This document shows positions 8,728 through 14,487 of a stretch of 14,652 nucleotides of DNA, piece by piece; position 1 is the stretch's first letter; each line of letters starts with the position of its first letter. Source of the DNA: Microbacteriaceae bacterium. Lineage in GTDB: Bacteria; Actinomycetota; Actinomycetes; Actinomycetales; Microbacteriaceae. A program made the translations under genes and the position numbers. The notes under the pieces are model-generated. The model saw nothing but the letters and a program-made list of their open reading frames with translations, did not search any database and was not told where the DNA came from. The stretch lies in the NCBI GenBank assembly GCA_003454135.1, contig DMKW01000211.1, forward strand, positions 1 to 14,652, read 5' to 3'.

Positions 8728-8750
8728 AACGTAACGTCCCCGGCCGACAT
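8728..8750 (-). promoter_or_regulatory. adnA promoter: leaderless -10 with RecA-NDp-like upstream half
   Basis: On the minus strand TACGTT (8728-8733) fits the TANNNT -10 box and lies 7 nt before the adnA ATG, so transcription would start at or near the A of ATG. Exactly 8 nt upstream is ATGTCGGCC (8742-8750). The actinobacterial RecA-NDp damage promoter is TTGTCRGTG-N8-TANNNT; here the core TGTCGG and the N8 spacing match, while three of nine upstream positions differ. The -10 call is firm enough; the damage-inducible reading is inference. Confidence 0.55.
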
Positions 8751-8816
8751 CGCCGCGCGCCGCGGCGAGCGTTGCGCCTCAAGAGAACGGCGCGCGAGCG
8801 CTATCGCGTTGTGTCG

Positions 8817-8822
8817 TAATCT
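8817..8822 (+). promoter_or_regulatory. Leaderless -10 box of the DUF3107 gene
   Basis: TAATCT (TANNNT) is followed by 7 nt and the GTG start at 8830, placing transcription start at the initiation codon. No good -35 is visible, which is common for actinobacterial promoters. It is back-to-back with the adnA promoter, the two -10 boxes about 84 bp apart. Confidence 0.6.
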
Positions 8823-8829
8823 GGGGCAC

Positions 8830-9054
8830 GTGGACATTCGAATCGGTATTATCAACAGCCCTCGCGAGATCAACTTTGAGTCGTCGCAGTCGTCGAAGGA
8901 GATTCAGGCGGTTGTCTCGTCTGCCCTCGACTCTGGAGCCAAATACTTCACGCTCACCGATTCCCGGGGCTCGGTCTACGTCGTCCCCCTCGAATCGTTC
9001 GGCTACCTCGAGATCGGCTCGGAGGAGTCGCGTCGCGTCGGCTTCGTCGCCTAG
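8830..9054 (+). CDS. DUF3107 family protein (TB9.4-like)
   Basis: A 74-residue soluble protein starting VDIRIGIINSPREINFE and ending SEESRRVGFVA. This matches the small actinobacterial family DUF3107, known from M. tuberculosis as TB9.4 (Rv3208A). The pattern (a beta strand with the NSPREI motif, an acidic/serine loop SSQSSKEI, a helix VVSSALDSG, then strands with the D-x-G segment) is conserved in the family, but no biochemical role is established that I can name. The start is GTG 8830-8832, supported by the -10 box at the leaderless distance. It is divergent from adnA and followed 2 nt later by the membrane protein gene, so the two form an operon. Confidence 0.88.
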   Translation: MDIRIGIINSPREINFESSQSSKEIQAVVSSALDSGAKYFTLTDSRGSVYVVPLESFGYLEIGSEESRRVGFVA

Positions 9055-9056
9055 CC

Positions 9057-9347
9057 ATGGAGCTGCTCTTCGTAACCCTCGGCGGCGCGATAATCGGCCT
9101 CGGTCTGCGGTACGCGTTCCCGGGCCGTGAGAAGCACGGTGCGGCGTTGCTTCCCTCGATCGGTGCGGCACTGGCCGCGGTGATCTGGGCGGCACTGACC
9201 TGGGTCGGCTGGAAGTTCGACGGCGGATGGATCTGGGTCGTGAGTTTCGTACTGACCGCCGCGGTTTCCGCAGTGCTCGCGGTCGCGATCGGTCGCCGCC
9301 GCACGGCGGCCGATGCCACGATGCTCGCGACCCTAAGCCGCGCCTGA
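9057..9347 (+). CDS. Small membrane protein, three predicted helices, unknown function
   Basis: A 96-residue hydrophobic protein whose ATG lies 2 nt after the DUF3107 stop, so it is almost certainly translated by coupling from the same message. Predicted membrane segments are about residues 2-20, 29-51 and 57-78, with a basic loop (PGREKH, 22-27) and a basic C-terminal edge (GRRRTA, 79-84), suggesting the C-terminus is cytoplasmic. I do not recognise a family. The high-GC codon use and tight spacing make it a real gene rather than a chance frame. Confidence 0.75.
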   Translation: MELLFVTLGGAIIGLGLRYAFPGREKHGAALLPSIGAALAAVIWAALTWVGWKFDGGWIWVVSFVLTAAVSAVLAVAIGRRRTAADATMLATLSRA

Positions 9348-9350
9348 GTT

Positions 9351-9364
9351 CGGCCAGTCGGCCG
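9351..9364. terminator. GC hairpin between convergent gene ends
   Basis: CGGCC-AGTC-GGCCG is a perfect 5-bp stem with a 4-nt loop, located in the 33-bp gap between the membrane protein stop and the stop of the ferritin-like gene. It has no T-tract on either side, so it may only be a weak bidirectional pause or terminator. Confidence 0.3.
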
Positions 9365-9380
9365 CTGGGCCGGGCGTTCG

Positions 9381-10100
9381 CTAGGCCGTGAGGCCGAGCG
9401 CGTCCATGCGGCGCGTGTGGGCGGCAATGAGCTCGGTGAACACGGGTTCGAGGCGTGCCTCGTCGGGATGACTGTGGGCCGCGAGAGCGGATCGCGCGAC
9501 GAGGAGAGTGTCACCGACGAGCCGGCGACCCCAGAGCGCGAGTCGAGACGCAAGGCGGGGATTGGCCTCGATCGCGGCGCGCAGCTCGGCGACGATGAGC
9601 TCGTGGCCGTCGTCCCCGCTGAGCAGGGCGACGATCCGCTCCGAGGCATCGGAGGGAAGTCCCCCGGCGAGTTGGCGGGAGAAATCGTCGAGCAGACCGG
9701 CCGTGACATAGCTCGTGACGAGCGTCTCGTACCAGTCGGCTCCCGCCGTGACGCGGGCGTAGTGGTCGATGGCTGCCACGTATGGCTGCATCGTCGACCC
9801 CGGTTGCGCGCCCTTGCGAACGACCTCGGCGGTGAGGCCGTGGTGCTTCGCGAGCGAGAGTGCCGCACAGCGGCTCATCGCCTCCTTCGACGCGATCGAC
9901 GGCGCGGTGGCAACGGCCCTGCTGAGGGTTTCGAAGGTCACCAGCTGCAGATAGGCGGCCTGCCCGAGGTAGGGAAGCAGCTCCGGAGTCAGTTCCTCGA
10001 GGTCGACGCGGTTGACCGCGGCGCTCGAGTCGCGGCGCGGCCCGAGACGGGCGGCGTCGTTGCGTCTCGGGCGACGACCGAACAGTTTGACCACGCGCAT
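9381..10100 (-). CDS. Ferritin-like fold-containing protein (MiaE-like helical bundle)
   Basis: A 239-residue, mainly helical protein of the actinobacterial ferritin-like family that is a regular neighbour of DUF3107 and RhlE (Rv3210c in M. tuberculosis, from memory). The family signature near the C-terminus, PRLASRLALWGRRLVGDTL (181-199), is present. Possible metal ligands are E57 (VTFETL), H86/H87, E125 (WYETL) and H166-E167 (DDGHEL); the usual ExxH in the second helix is not seen (ALSLAKHHG), so metal binding may be altered. The N-terminal 25 residues are basic and probably disordered. ATG 10100 directly follows a TAGGCT box; if that is the -10, the transcribed start is GTG 10092-10094, two codons in. 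Function is unproven. Confidence 0.82.
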   Translation of the reverse strand: MRVVKLFGRRPRRNDAARLGPRRDSSAAVNRVDLEELTPELLPYLGQAAYLQLVTFETLSRAVATAPSIASKEAMSRCAALSLAKHHGLTAEVVRKGAQPGSTMQPYVAAIDHYARVTAGADWYETLVTSYVTAGLLDDFSRQLAGGLPSDASERIVALLSGDDGHELIVAELRAAIEANPRLASRLALWGRRLVGDTLLVARSALAAHSHPDEARLEPVFTELIAAHTRRMDALGLTA

Positions 10101-10106
10101 AGCCTA
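10101..10106 (-). promoter_or_regulatory. Probable -10 box of the ferritin-like gene
   Basis: TAGGCT on the minus strand, 0 nt before ATG 10100 and 6 nt before the in-frame GTG at 10092-10094. The spacing suggests a leaderless message starting at the GTG, removing the first two codons of the longest frame. Confidence 0.4.
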
Positions 10107-10168
10107 TCTGCGCGGCGCTCGACAGGCCGCTCGGGCCACGGAAACGGGCCCATCGGGTGAATGGCGGC

Positions 10169-10174
10169 TAAACT
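10169..10174 (+). promoter_or_regulatory. -10 box ahead of the RhlE leader ORF
   Basis: TAAACT (TANNNT), then GGAGGTA (7 nt), then ATG 10182. The distance fits transcription beginning at or next to the ATG of the leader peptide. If so the GGAGG before it is not in the message and cannot act as a ribosome site. Confidence 0.5.
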
Positions 10175-10181
10175 GGAGGTA

Positions 10182-10235
10182 ATGTCTCCCATTTCTGGTG
10201 GAGACTTCGCACGCCCCAGGTCAAAGCGGGCGTAG
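10182..10235 (+). CDS. 17-codon leader peptide upstream of the RNA helicase
   Basis: ATG 10182 opens a short frame, MSPISGGDFARPRSKRA, ending at TAG 10233-10235, 23 nt before the helicase start. It is in a different frame from the helicase. A -10 box stands 7 nt before its ATG, so it would be translated from the very 5' end. The basic tail (RPRSKRA) overlaps a small hairpin, ACGCCC (10211-10216) with GGGCGT (10228-10233), whose downstream arm includes the first base of the stop codon. The layout suggests a regulatory leader. Alternatively it is untranslated leader sequence; conservation cannot be judged here. Confidence 0.4.
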   Translation: MSPISGGDFARPRSKRA

Positions 10236-10258
10236 CCGCTTCAAGACAGGGCTTCATC

Positions 10259-11743
10259 ATTTCAACTTTTTCAGATCTCAATATCGACCAGGATATGGTC
10301 GACGCACTCGCCACCAAAGGCATCGTCGAACCGTTCCCCATCCAGACCCAGACCATCCCGCTCGGTCTCGCCGGCCAGGACATCATCGGACAGGCCAAGA
10401 CCGGAACCGGCAAGACGCTCGGCTTCGGGCTTCCCCTCCTGCAGTCGCTCGGCCTCAACCCCGAGCCCGGCGTGAAGGCGCTCGTCGTGGTGCCGACTCG
10501 CGAGTTGTGCGTGCAGGTGGCGGAGGACCTCGTGCTCGCGGCATCCAATCGCGGCACGCAGATCGCCGCGATCTATGGCGGCAAGGCATACGAAGGCCAG
10601 GTCGAACAGCTCAAGGCCGGTGCGCAGGTCGTCGTCGGAACACCGGGCCGCCTCCTCGACCTCGCGAGCCAGCGCATGCTGTCCCTCAAAGACGTCAAGG
10701 TCATGGTGCTCGACGAGGCAGACAAGATGCTCGACCTCGGCTTCCTCTCCGATATCGAGAAGCTCTTCGCGCAGACCTCCCCCACGCGCCACACCATGCT
10801 CTTCTCCGCGACGATGCCCGGCCCGATCGTGGCCCTCGCGCGCCGCTTCATGAACCGGCCCATCCACATCCGCGCGACGGATCCGGACGAGGGTCTCACG
10901 CAGGCGAATATCAAGCACGTCGTCTACCGCGCTCACAGCATGGACAAGGACGAGGTCATCGCCCGCATCCTGCAGGCGGAGGGCCGCGGCAAGACCGTGG
11001 TGTTCACCCGCACGAAGCGTGCCGCGGCGAAGCTCGTGGAGGAGCTCAACGACCGCGGATTCAACGCTGCGGCCGTGCACGGCGACCTCAACCAGGAGCA
11101 GCGCGAGCGCGCCATGGCCGCGTTCAAGGCCGGCAAGAAGGACATTCTCATCGCCACGGATGTCGCGGCCCGCGGCATCGACGTCAACGACGTCACGCAC
11201 GTGATCAACCACACCATCCCCGACGACGAGGACACCTACCTGCACCGCGCGGGACGCACCGGCCGCGCTGGCAAGACCGGCATCGCCGTGACCTTCGTCG
11301 ACTGGGACGACATGCACAAGTGGACGCTCATCAACAGGGCGCTCGACATGGGCCAGCCGGAGCCGGTCGAGACTTACTCGTCGTCACCGCACCTGTTCAC
11401 CGACCTCGACATCCCCGAGGGCACGAAGGGGCGCCTCGCCTCTGCCGGCCCCGTGCGTGCGCGTGAGCCGCGCCCGGCCGACAGCGACCGTGGTCGTTCG
11501 GGCGGCACCGGCGGTTCCGGGCGTGGGCGTGGCGGCAGCGGTTCGACCTCCGGCGGCAACGATTCGCGCCAGCGTGCCAGCGGTTCGGGATCGGGCGACC
11601 GCAATCGCGGCCGTTCCGAGACCTCGGCCCCGTCCGAGTCCGGCCAGCCGGCGGCGGAGGGCACTCGTTCGACCCGCAGCCGTCAGCGCACCCGTCGTCG
11701 CAGCCCCGGAACGGGCGCGTCGACGCCGCCAGCCGGCGTCTAG
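10259..11743 (+). CDS. rhlE: RhlE-type DEAD-box RNA helicase, probable ATT start
   Basis: An ATP-dependent RNA helicase of 494 residues from ATT 10259 (482 from ATG 10295). In the ATG numbering the motifs are: Q motif GIVEPFPIQ (9-17), Walker A AKTGTGKT (34-41), PTREL (67-71), TPGRLLD (116-122), DEAD (140-143), SAT (171-173), ATDVAARGID (287-296) and HRAGRTGRAG (317-326). Residues from about 385 form a basic, glycine/serine/arginine-rich disordered tail, typical RNA-binding decoration. The conserved aromatic that belongs 25 residues before the Q-motif glutamine is encoded upstream of the ATG (TFSDLNIDQD), so translation must begin earlier. No ATG, GTG or TTG exists in frame back to the stop at 10169, leaving ATT 10259, with AGGG 7 nt before it. 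Cold or RNA-decay roles are inferred from the family. Confidence 0.88.
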   Translation: MSTFSDLNIDQDMVDALATKGIVEPFPIQTQTIPLGLAGQDIIGQAKTGTGKTLGFGLPLLQSLGLNPEPGVKALVVVPTRELCVQVAEDLVLAASNRGTQIAAIYGGKAYEGQVEQLKAGAQVVVGTPGRLLDLASQRMLSLKDVKVMVLDEADKMLDLGFLSDIEKLFAQTSPTRHTMLFSATMPGPIVALARRFMNRPIHIRATDPDEGLTQANIKHVVYRAHSMDKDEVIARILQAEGRGKTVVFTRTKRAAAKLVEELNDRGFNAAAVHGDLNQEQRERAMAAFKAGKKDILIATDVAARGIDVNDVTHVINHTIPDDEDTYLHRAGRTGRAGKTGIAVTFVDWDDMHKWTLINRALDMGQPEPVETYSSSPHLFTDLDIPEGTKGRLASAGPVRAREPRPADSDRGRSGGTGGSGRGRGGSGSTSGGNDSRQRASGSGSGDRNRGRSETSAPSESGQPAAEGTRSTRSRQRTRRRSPGTGASTPPAGV

Positions 11744-11772
11744 TCGATCGCCATCGCCGACGACCGGGACCG

Positions 11773-12624
11773 TCAGCTCCTGAAGGGCGTCGTACCCGTG
11801 CCGGCGTCGATGATGCGCTCGAGGACATCGGGCTCGGTCGAGTTCTCGCCGAGGCGATTGGGTTTGCCTTCACCGTGATAGTCGCTCGACCCGGTGATGG
11901 CGAGGTCGAATTCGCGCGCCAGCTCGAACAGCCGTTCCTTGCCGCTCTCGGTGTTGTCCCGGTGGTGGATCTCGAGCCCGAACAGTCCGGCCTCAACGAG
12001 CAGGGCGATCTTGTTCTCGGGAATCACATTGTCACGCCCTCGCGTCGCGGGGTGCGCCAGCACTGGCACTCCCCCGGCGGCGACGACGAGTCGCACCGCC
12101 TCGAGCGGATCCGGGGCGTAGTGCGGTTCGAAATAGCCGTTGCGCGGATGCAGGATGCTCTCGAACGCGGCACTGCGGTTGGCGACGTGCCCCTTTGCGA
12201 CGAGTGCATCCGCAATGTGGGGCCGCCCGACCGTCGCACCCTCGGTGGTCTGGGCAAGCACGTCCCCCCACTCGAGGTCGTAGTCCGCGGAGATCCGCTG
12301 CACGATGCTCTCGGCACGAGTGAGTCGCGCATCCCGGATTCGCCCGGTCTCCGCGATGATGCCGCCGTCGAGGGGATTGAAGAGATAGGCGAGCAGGTGA
12401 ACGCTGCGCCAACCATGCCTTGTGCTGAGTTCCATGCCGGGGATCACCGTGAGACCGGTGCCAGCTGCTGCCACGCACGCGCCCTGCCATCCCGCGGTCG
12501 AATCGTGATCGGTGATCGCGATTGTGCCGAGGCCGGCCGCAACCGCGGCGCGCACGAGTTGGGCCGGGGTCTCCGTGCCGTCTGAGACGCTGCTATGGGT
12601 GTGCAGGTCGATCACGCCGGACAT
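11773..12624 (-). CDS. PHP-domain phosphoesterase, RNase AM (YciV)-like
   Basis: A 283-residue single-domain PHP metallo-phosphoesterase, the length of the YciV/TrpH family. That family hydrolyses 3',5'-nucleoside bisphosphates and acts as a 5'-3' exonuclease trimming short RNAs. Metal ligands visible are H8 and H10 (DLHTHSSVSDG), D15, D39-H40 (ITDHDST), E65 (PGMELST), H191 (VLAHPAT), and D248 and H250 (SSDYHGE); GRPHIA (133-138) is the further family motif. All are intact, so the enzyme should be active in the cytoplasm. The ATG at 12622-12624 is supported by TAGAGT 6 nt upstream. It converges on rhlE with 29 bp between stops and is divergent from the EEP-family gene. The exact substrate is not determined by sequence. 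Confidence 0.88.
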   Translation of the reverse strand: MSGVIDLHTHSSVSDGTETPAQLVRAAVAAGLGTIAITDHDSTAGWQGACVAAAGTGLTVIPGMELSTRHGWRSVHLLAYLFNPLDGGIIAETGRIRDARLTRAESIVQRISADYDLEWGDVLAQTTEGATVGRPHIADALVAKGHVANRSAAFESILHPRNGYFEPHYAPDPLEAVRLVVAAGGVPVLAHPATRGRDNVIPENKIALLVEAGLFGLEIHHRDNTESGKERLFELAREFDLAITGSSDYHGEGKPNRLGENSTEPDVLERIIDAGTGTTPFRS

Positions 12625-12630
12625 CCTGCA

Positions 12631-12636
12631 ACTCTA
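12631..12636 (-). promoter_or_regulatory. Leaderless -10 box of the PHP gene
   Basis: TAGAGT on the minus strand, followed by TGCAGG and the ATG at 12624. The 6-nt spacing places transcription start at or next to the ATG. Confidence 0.5.
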
Positions 12637-12685
12637 TGCCAGCGGCGGGGGAGGTCGGCGTGATGATGCTCCCGGCCGCAGCGGT

Positions 12686-12691
12686 TAGGGT
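12686..12691 (+). promoter_or_regulatory. Leaderless -10 box of the EEP-family gene
   Basis: TAGGGT followed by 8 nt and ATG 12700. Divergent from the PHP -10 box with about 50 bp between the two. Confidence 0.5.
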
Positions 12692-12699
12692 GAAACGCC

Positions 12700-13713
12700 A
12701 TGTTTCGTCGACTCCGTGACGCCGCCCTGCTCGTCGTGCTTGCCGTGGGGTTGCTCGTGGTCGCCTGGCCGCAGCTCTTCGGCCTGCAGCGGGAGACCAT
12801 CGTCGCCCAGGTCATTTCGTTCCGCGGAGCGGCGGTCGTCGCCGCGCTCATCGCGATCGTCGTCATCGGCGTCGTGGCCGGCCTCAACGCCGGGTTCCGT
12901 CGACTCGGCTCGTCCATCGTGCTCCTGCTCGTCGTGTTCGCCCTTGCCAACATCGCCGTGCTCTCGAGCCGCGGATTCGGAGACACGAGGTTCGACCCCA
13001 GGAGCAAGGCCGACATCACCGTCGTCTCCTGGAACACGTTGGGCGGCTTGCCCGGCGCCGCGACGATCGCGAAACTCGCCCTCGACTCCGGTGCGGACAT
13101 CGTGAGCCTGCCCGAAACCACGAAGACCACGGCGGATGCCGTCGCCGCCATCATGAAGACCGGCGGCCATGCGATGTCGGAGCACACCGTCACGTTCGAC
13201 CAGGCCTACCGATCGCGCTCGACATCAGTTCTCGTGAGCGAGCACCTCGGCGAATACCACATCGACTCGACGGCCGGGTCGACGTCCACCGTGCCGACGA
13301 TCGTGATGCTGCCGAACGACCGCACGGGCCCGACGATCATCGCGGTGCACCCGATCGCGCCCGTCGAGGGCGAGATGGGCAACTGGAGAAGCGACCTCGA
13401 CTGGCTGAGCACCGCGTGTGACGGGAAGAACGTGATCATGGCCGGCGACTTCAACTCCACGATCGATCATCTCGCCGGCTTCGCGCGCGAGCCGGGCACG
13501 ACGATCGGCCGCTGCGCAGATGCCGGGATCCAGAGCGGCAATGGCGCGGTCGGCACGTGGCCGAGCTCGGTGCCGGCGCTAATCGGTGCGCCCATCGACC
13601 ATGTGATGGCGACCTCGAACTGGAGCGTCGCCGGCATGCGGGTGGTGCAGAATCTGGATGGCATGGGCAGCGACCACCGCCCGATCGTCGTGCAACTGCA
13701 CCGAAAAGGCTAG
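12700..13713 (+). CDS. Membrane-anchored endonuclease/exonuclease/phosphatase family protein
   Basis: A 337-residue protein with three N-terminal membrane helices (about residues 8-24, 43-62 and 70-88) and an EEP catalytic domain from about residue 104. The EEP motifs are visible: VVSWNTLGG with N112, SLPET with E139, HP at 217-218, MAGDFNST with D250 and N252, and the final GSDHRPIVVQL with D325-H326. With three helices and the N-terminus (MFRRLR) inside, the catalytic domain would lie outside the cytoplasmic membrane. EEP proteins with this layout are widespread in Actinobacteria and are predicted metal-dependent phosphodiesterases or nucleases; the substrate is not known. The stop overlaps the convergent TetR stop in CTAG (13710-13713). 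Confidence 0.85.
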   Translation: MFRRLRDAALLVVLAVGLLVVAWPQLFGLQRETIVAQVISFRGAAVVAALIAIVVIGVVAGLNAGFRRLGSSIVLLLVVFALANIAVLSSRGFGDTRFDPRSKADITVVSWNTLGGLPGAATIAKLALDSGADIVSLPETTKTTADAVAAIMKTGGHAMSEHTVTFDQAYRSRSTSVLVSEHLGEYHIDSTAGSTSTVPTIVMLPNDRTGPTIIAVHPIAPVEGEMGNWRSDLDWLSTACDGKNVIMAGDFNSTIDHLAGFAREPGTTIGRCADAGIQSGNGAVGTWPSSVPALIGAPIDHVMATSNWSVAGMRVVQNLDGMGSDHRPIVVQLHRKG

Positions 13714-14297
13714 GGGCGGTGGCGATCGATCAGGTCGCGTGCCATTGTCTTCGCGAGCCTCGCCGCATCGAGATCGCCCTCGGTCGCCTGAACGATCGAG
13801 CCATTCATGAGAATGTGGAGCGACCTCGCGAAGTTCTCGGTCTCCCGCAGGCCGGCGTCGGTCGCGAGACCGGCGACCATCGAACGGATGTTGGCGAGAT
13901 GCCCGATGCTCGCCCGCCCGATCGCGTGGTCCGGTCCCATCTCGAGCAGGGCGTTCACAAAGGAACACGCCTCGAAGTCGCCGCGCGTGAACCACTCGTC
14001 GAACACGTCGAAGATCGCGAGCAGCCGACCGATGGGGTCGCCCGACCGGGAGAGTATCTCCGCCTCGACAAAGCCCAGGGTCCACACCGATTCTCGCCGT
14101 TCGAGGAACGCGATCGCCAGCTCGTTCTTGGATGGAAAGTGGCGGTAGAGGGTGGCCTTGGCCACCCCTGACGACGCGGCCACGTCATCCATTGCGACGT
14201 CCCGGATGCCACGTGTCGTAAACAGGTCGTAGCTCGCGCTCACGATTCGCTCGCGCGTGGAAGGCCTCGCCTTGGTGCGCATCGCAATCGCGGTCAT
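13710..14297 (-). CDS. TetR/AcrR family transcriptional regulator
   Basis: A 195-residue repressor-type protein from ATG 14295-14297 (MTAIAMRTKARPSTRERIV). The frame is open to 14459, but the extra 54 residues are unlike the family. GGGG lies 6 nt before the chosen ATG; ATG 14280-14282 is a second possibility. The DNA-binding domain follows the family pattern: RERIVSASYDLFTTRGIRDVAMDDVAASSGVAKATLYRHFPSKNELA split over residues 14-60, with recognition helix VAKATLYRHF. The ligand-binding helices include EWFTRGDFEACSFVNALLEMG, a cysteine-containing segment often seen in TetR proteins of the TetR_C_... type that follow TYRHF domains. It is divergent from the partial gene at 14488, its likely target, with a perfect dyad in between. 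Confidence 0.92.
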   Translation of the reverse strand: MTAIAMRTKARPSTRERIVSASYDLFTTRGIRDVAMDDVAASSGVAKATLYRHFPSKNELAIAFLERRESVWTLGFVEAEILSRSGDPIGRLLAIFDVFDEWFTRGDFEACSFVNALLEMGPDHAIGRASIGHLANIRSMVAGLATDAGLRETENFARSLHILMNGSIVQATEGDLDAARLAKTMARDLIDRHRP

Positions 14298-14353
14298 CGC
14301 CCGCCCCAATCCGTCGCGCGCCCCCAGGGTCGGGTGAACCTGCGGCGAAGTTG

Positions 14354-14377
14354 ACCGTAGAACCGTAGCACCGTGAG
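14354..14377. repeat. Three tandem 8-bp units near the TetR start
   Basis: ACCGTAG-a-ACCGTAG-c-ACCGTGAG repeats with an 8-bp period at 14354, 14362 and 14370, the third copy imperfect. It lies in the gap between the TetR gene and its divergent neighbour, about 57-80 bp upstream of the TetR ATG. Confidence 0.45.
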
Positions 14378-14444
14378 GCGCCCGCGCGACAGTGGCCGAA
14401 TCGTTAGTAGACAAGACGGTCCAGTCCCTGATTGGATGTGGGCA

Positions 14445-14467
14445 GTGAGCGACCAGCATTCGCTCAC
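14445..14467. promoter_or_regulatory. Perfect dyad, candidate TetR operator
   Basis: GTGAGCGA (14445-14452), 7 nt, TCGCTCAC (14460-14467): 8-bp arms with no mismatch, 23 bp overall. The size and position, just upstream of the ribosome site of the divergent gene, are what a TetR repressor site would have. Folding as an RNA hairpin in the 5' leader is the other reading. Confidence 0.55.
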
Positions 14468-14474
14468 CGCAACC

Positions 14475-14480
14475 GGAGGG
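14475..14480 (+). promoter_or_regulatory. Ribosome binding site of the right-edge partial gene
   Basis: GGAGGG, 7 nt ahead of TTG 14488-14490. This near-ideal site is the main evidence that the TTG is a real start. Confidence 0.65.
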
Positions 14481-14487
14481 CAGACAG

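Noticed and set aside
6411..8819. 802-codon open frame on the plus strand opposite adnA
   Set aside because: Same reason: a low-complexity, charged shadow of adnA with no recognisable fold, ending within the divergent promoter region.
8721..8873. 51-residue N-terminal extension of adnA
   Set aside because: It would overlap the start of the divergent DUF3107 gene, contains the adnA -10 box and is unlike the family N-terminus.
10271..11317. 348-codon minus-strand frame opposite the RNA helicase
   Set aside because: The helicase motifs on the plus strand are complete; the antisense frame is a codon-bias artefact.
11744..11772. Possible terminator between rhlE and the PHP gene
   Set aside because: Only a 4-bp GACG/CGTC pairing with no T-run on either strand; not enough to call.
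14298..14459. 54-residue N-terminal extension of the TetR gene
   Set aside because: TetR proteins begin shortly before the helix-turn-helix, and the extension would cover the tandem repeat and part of the operator region.
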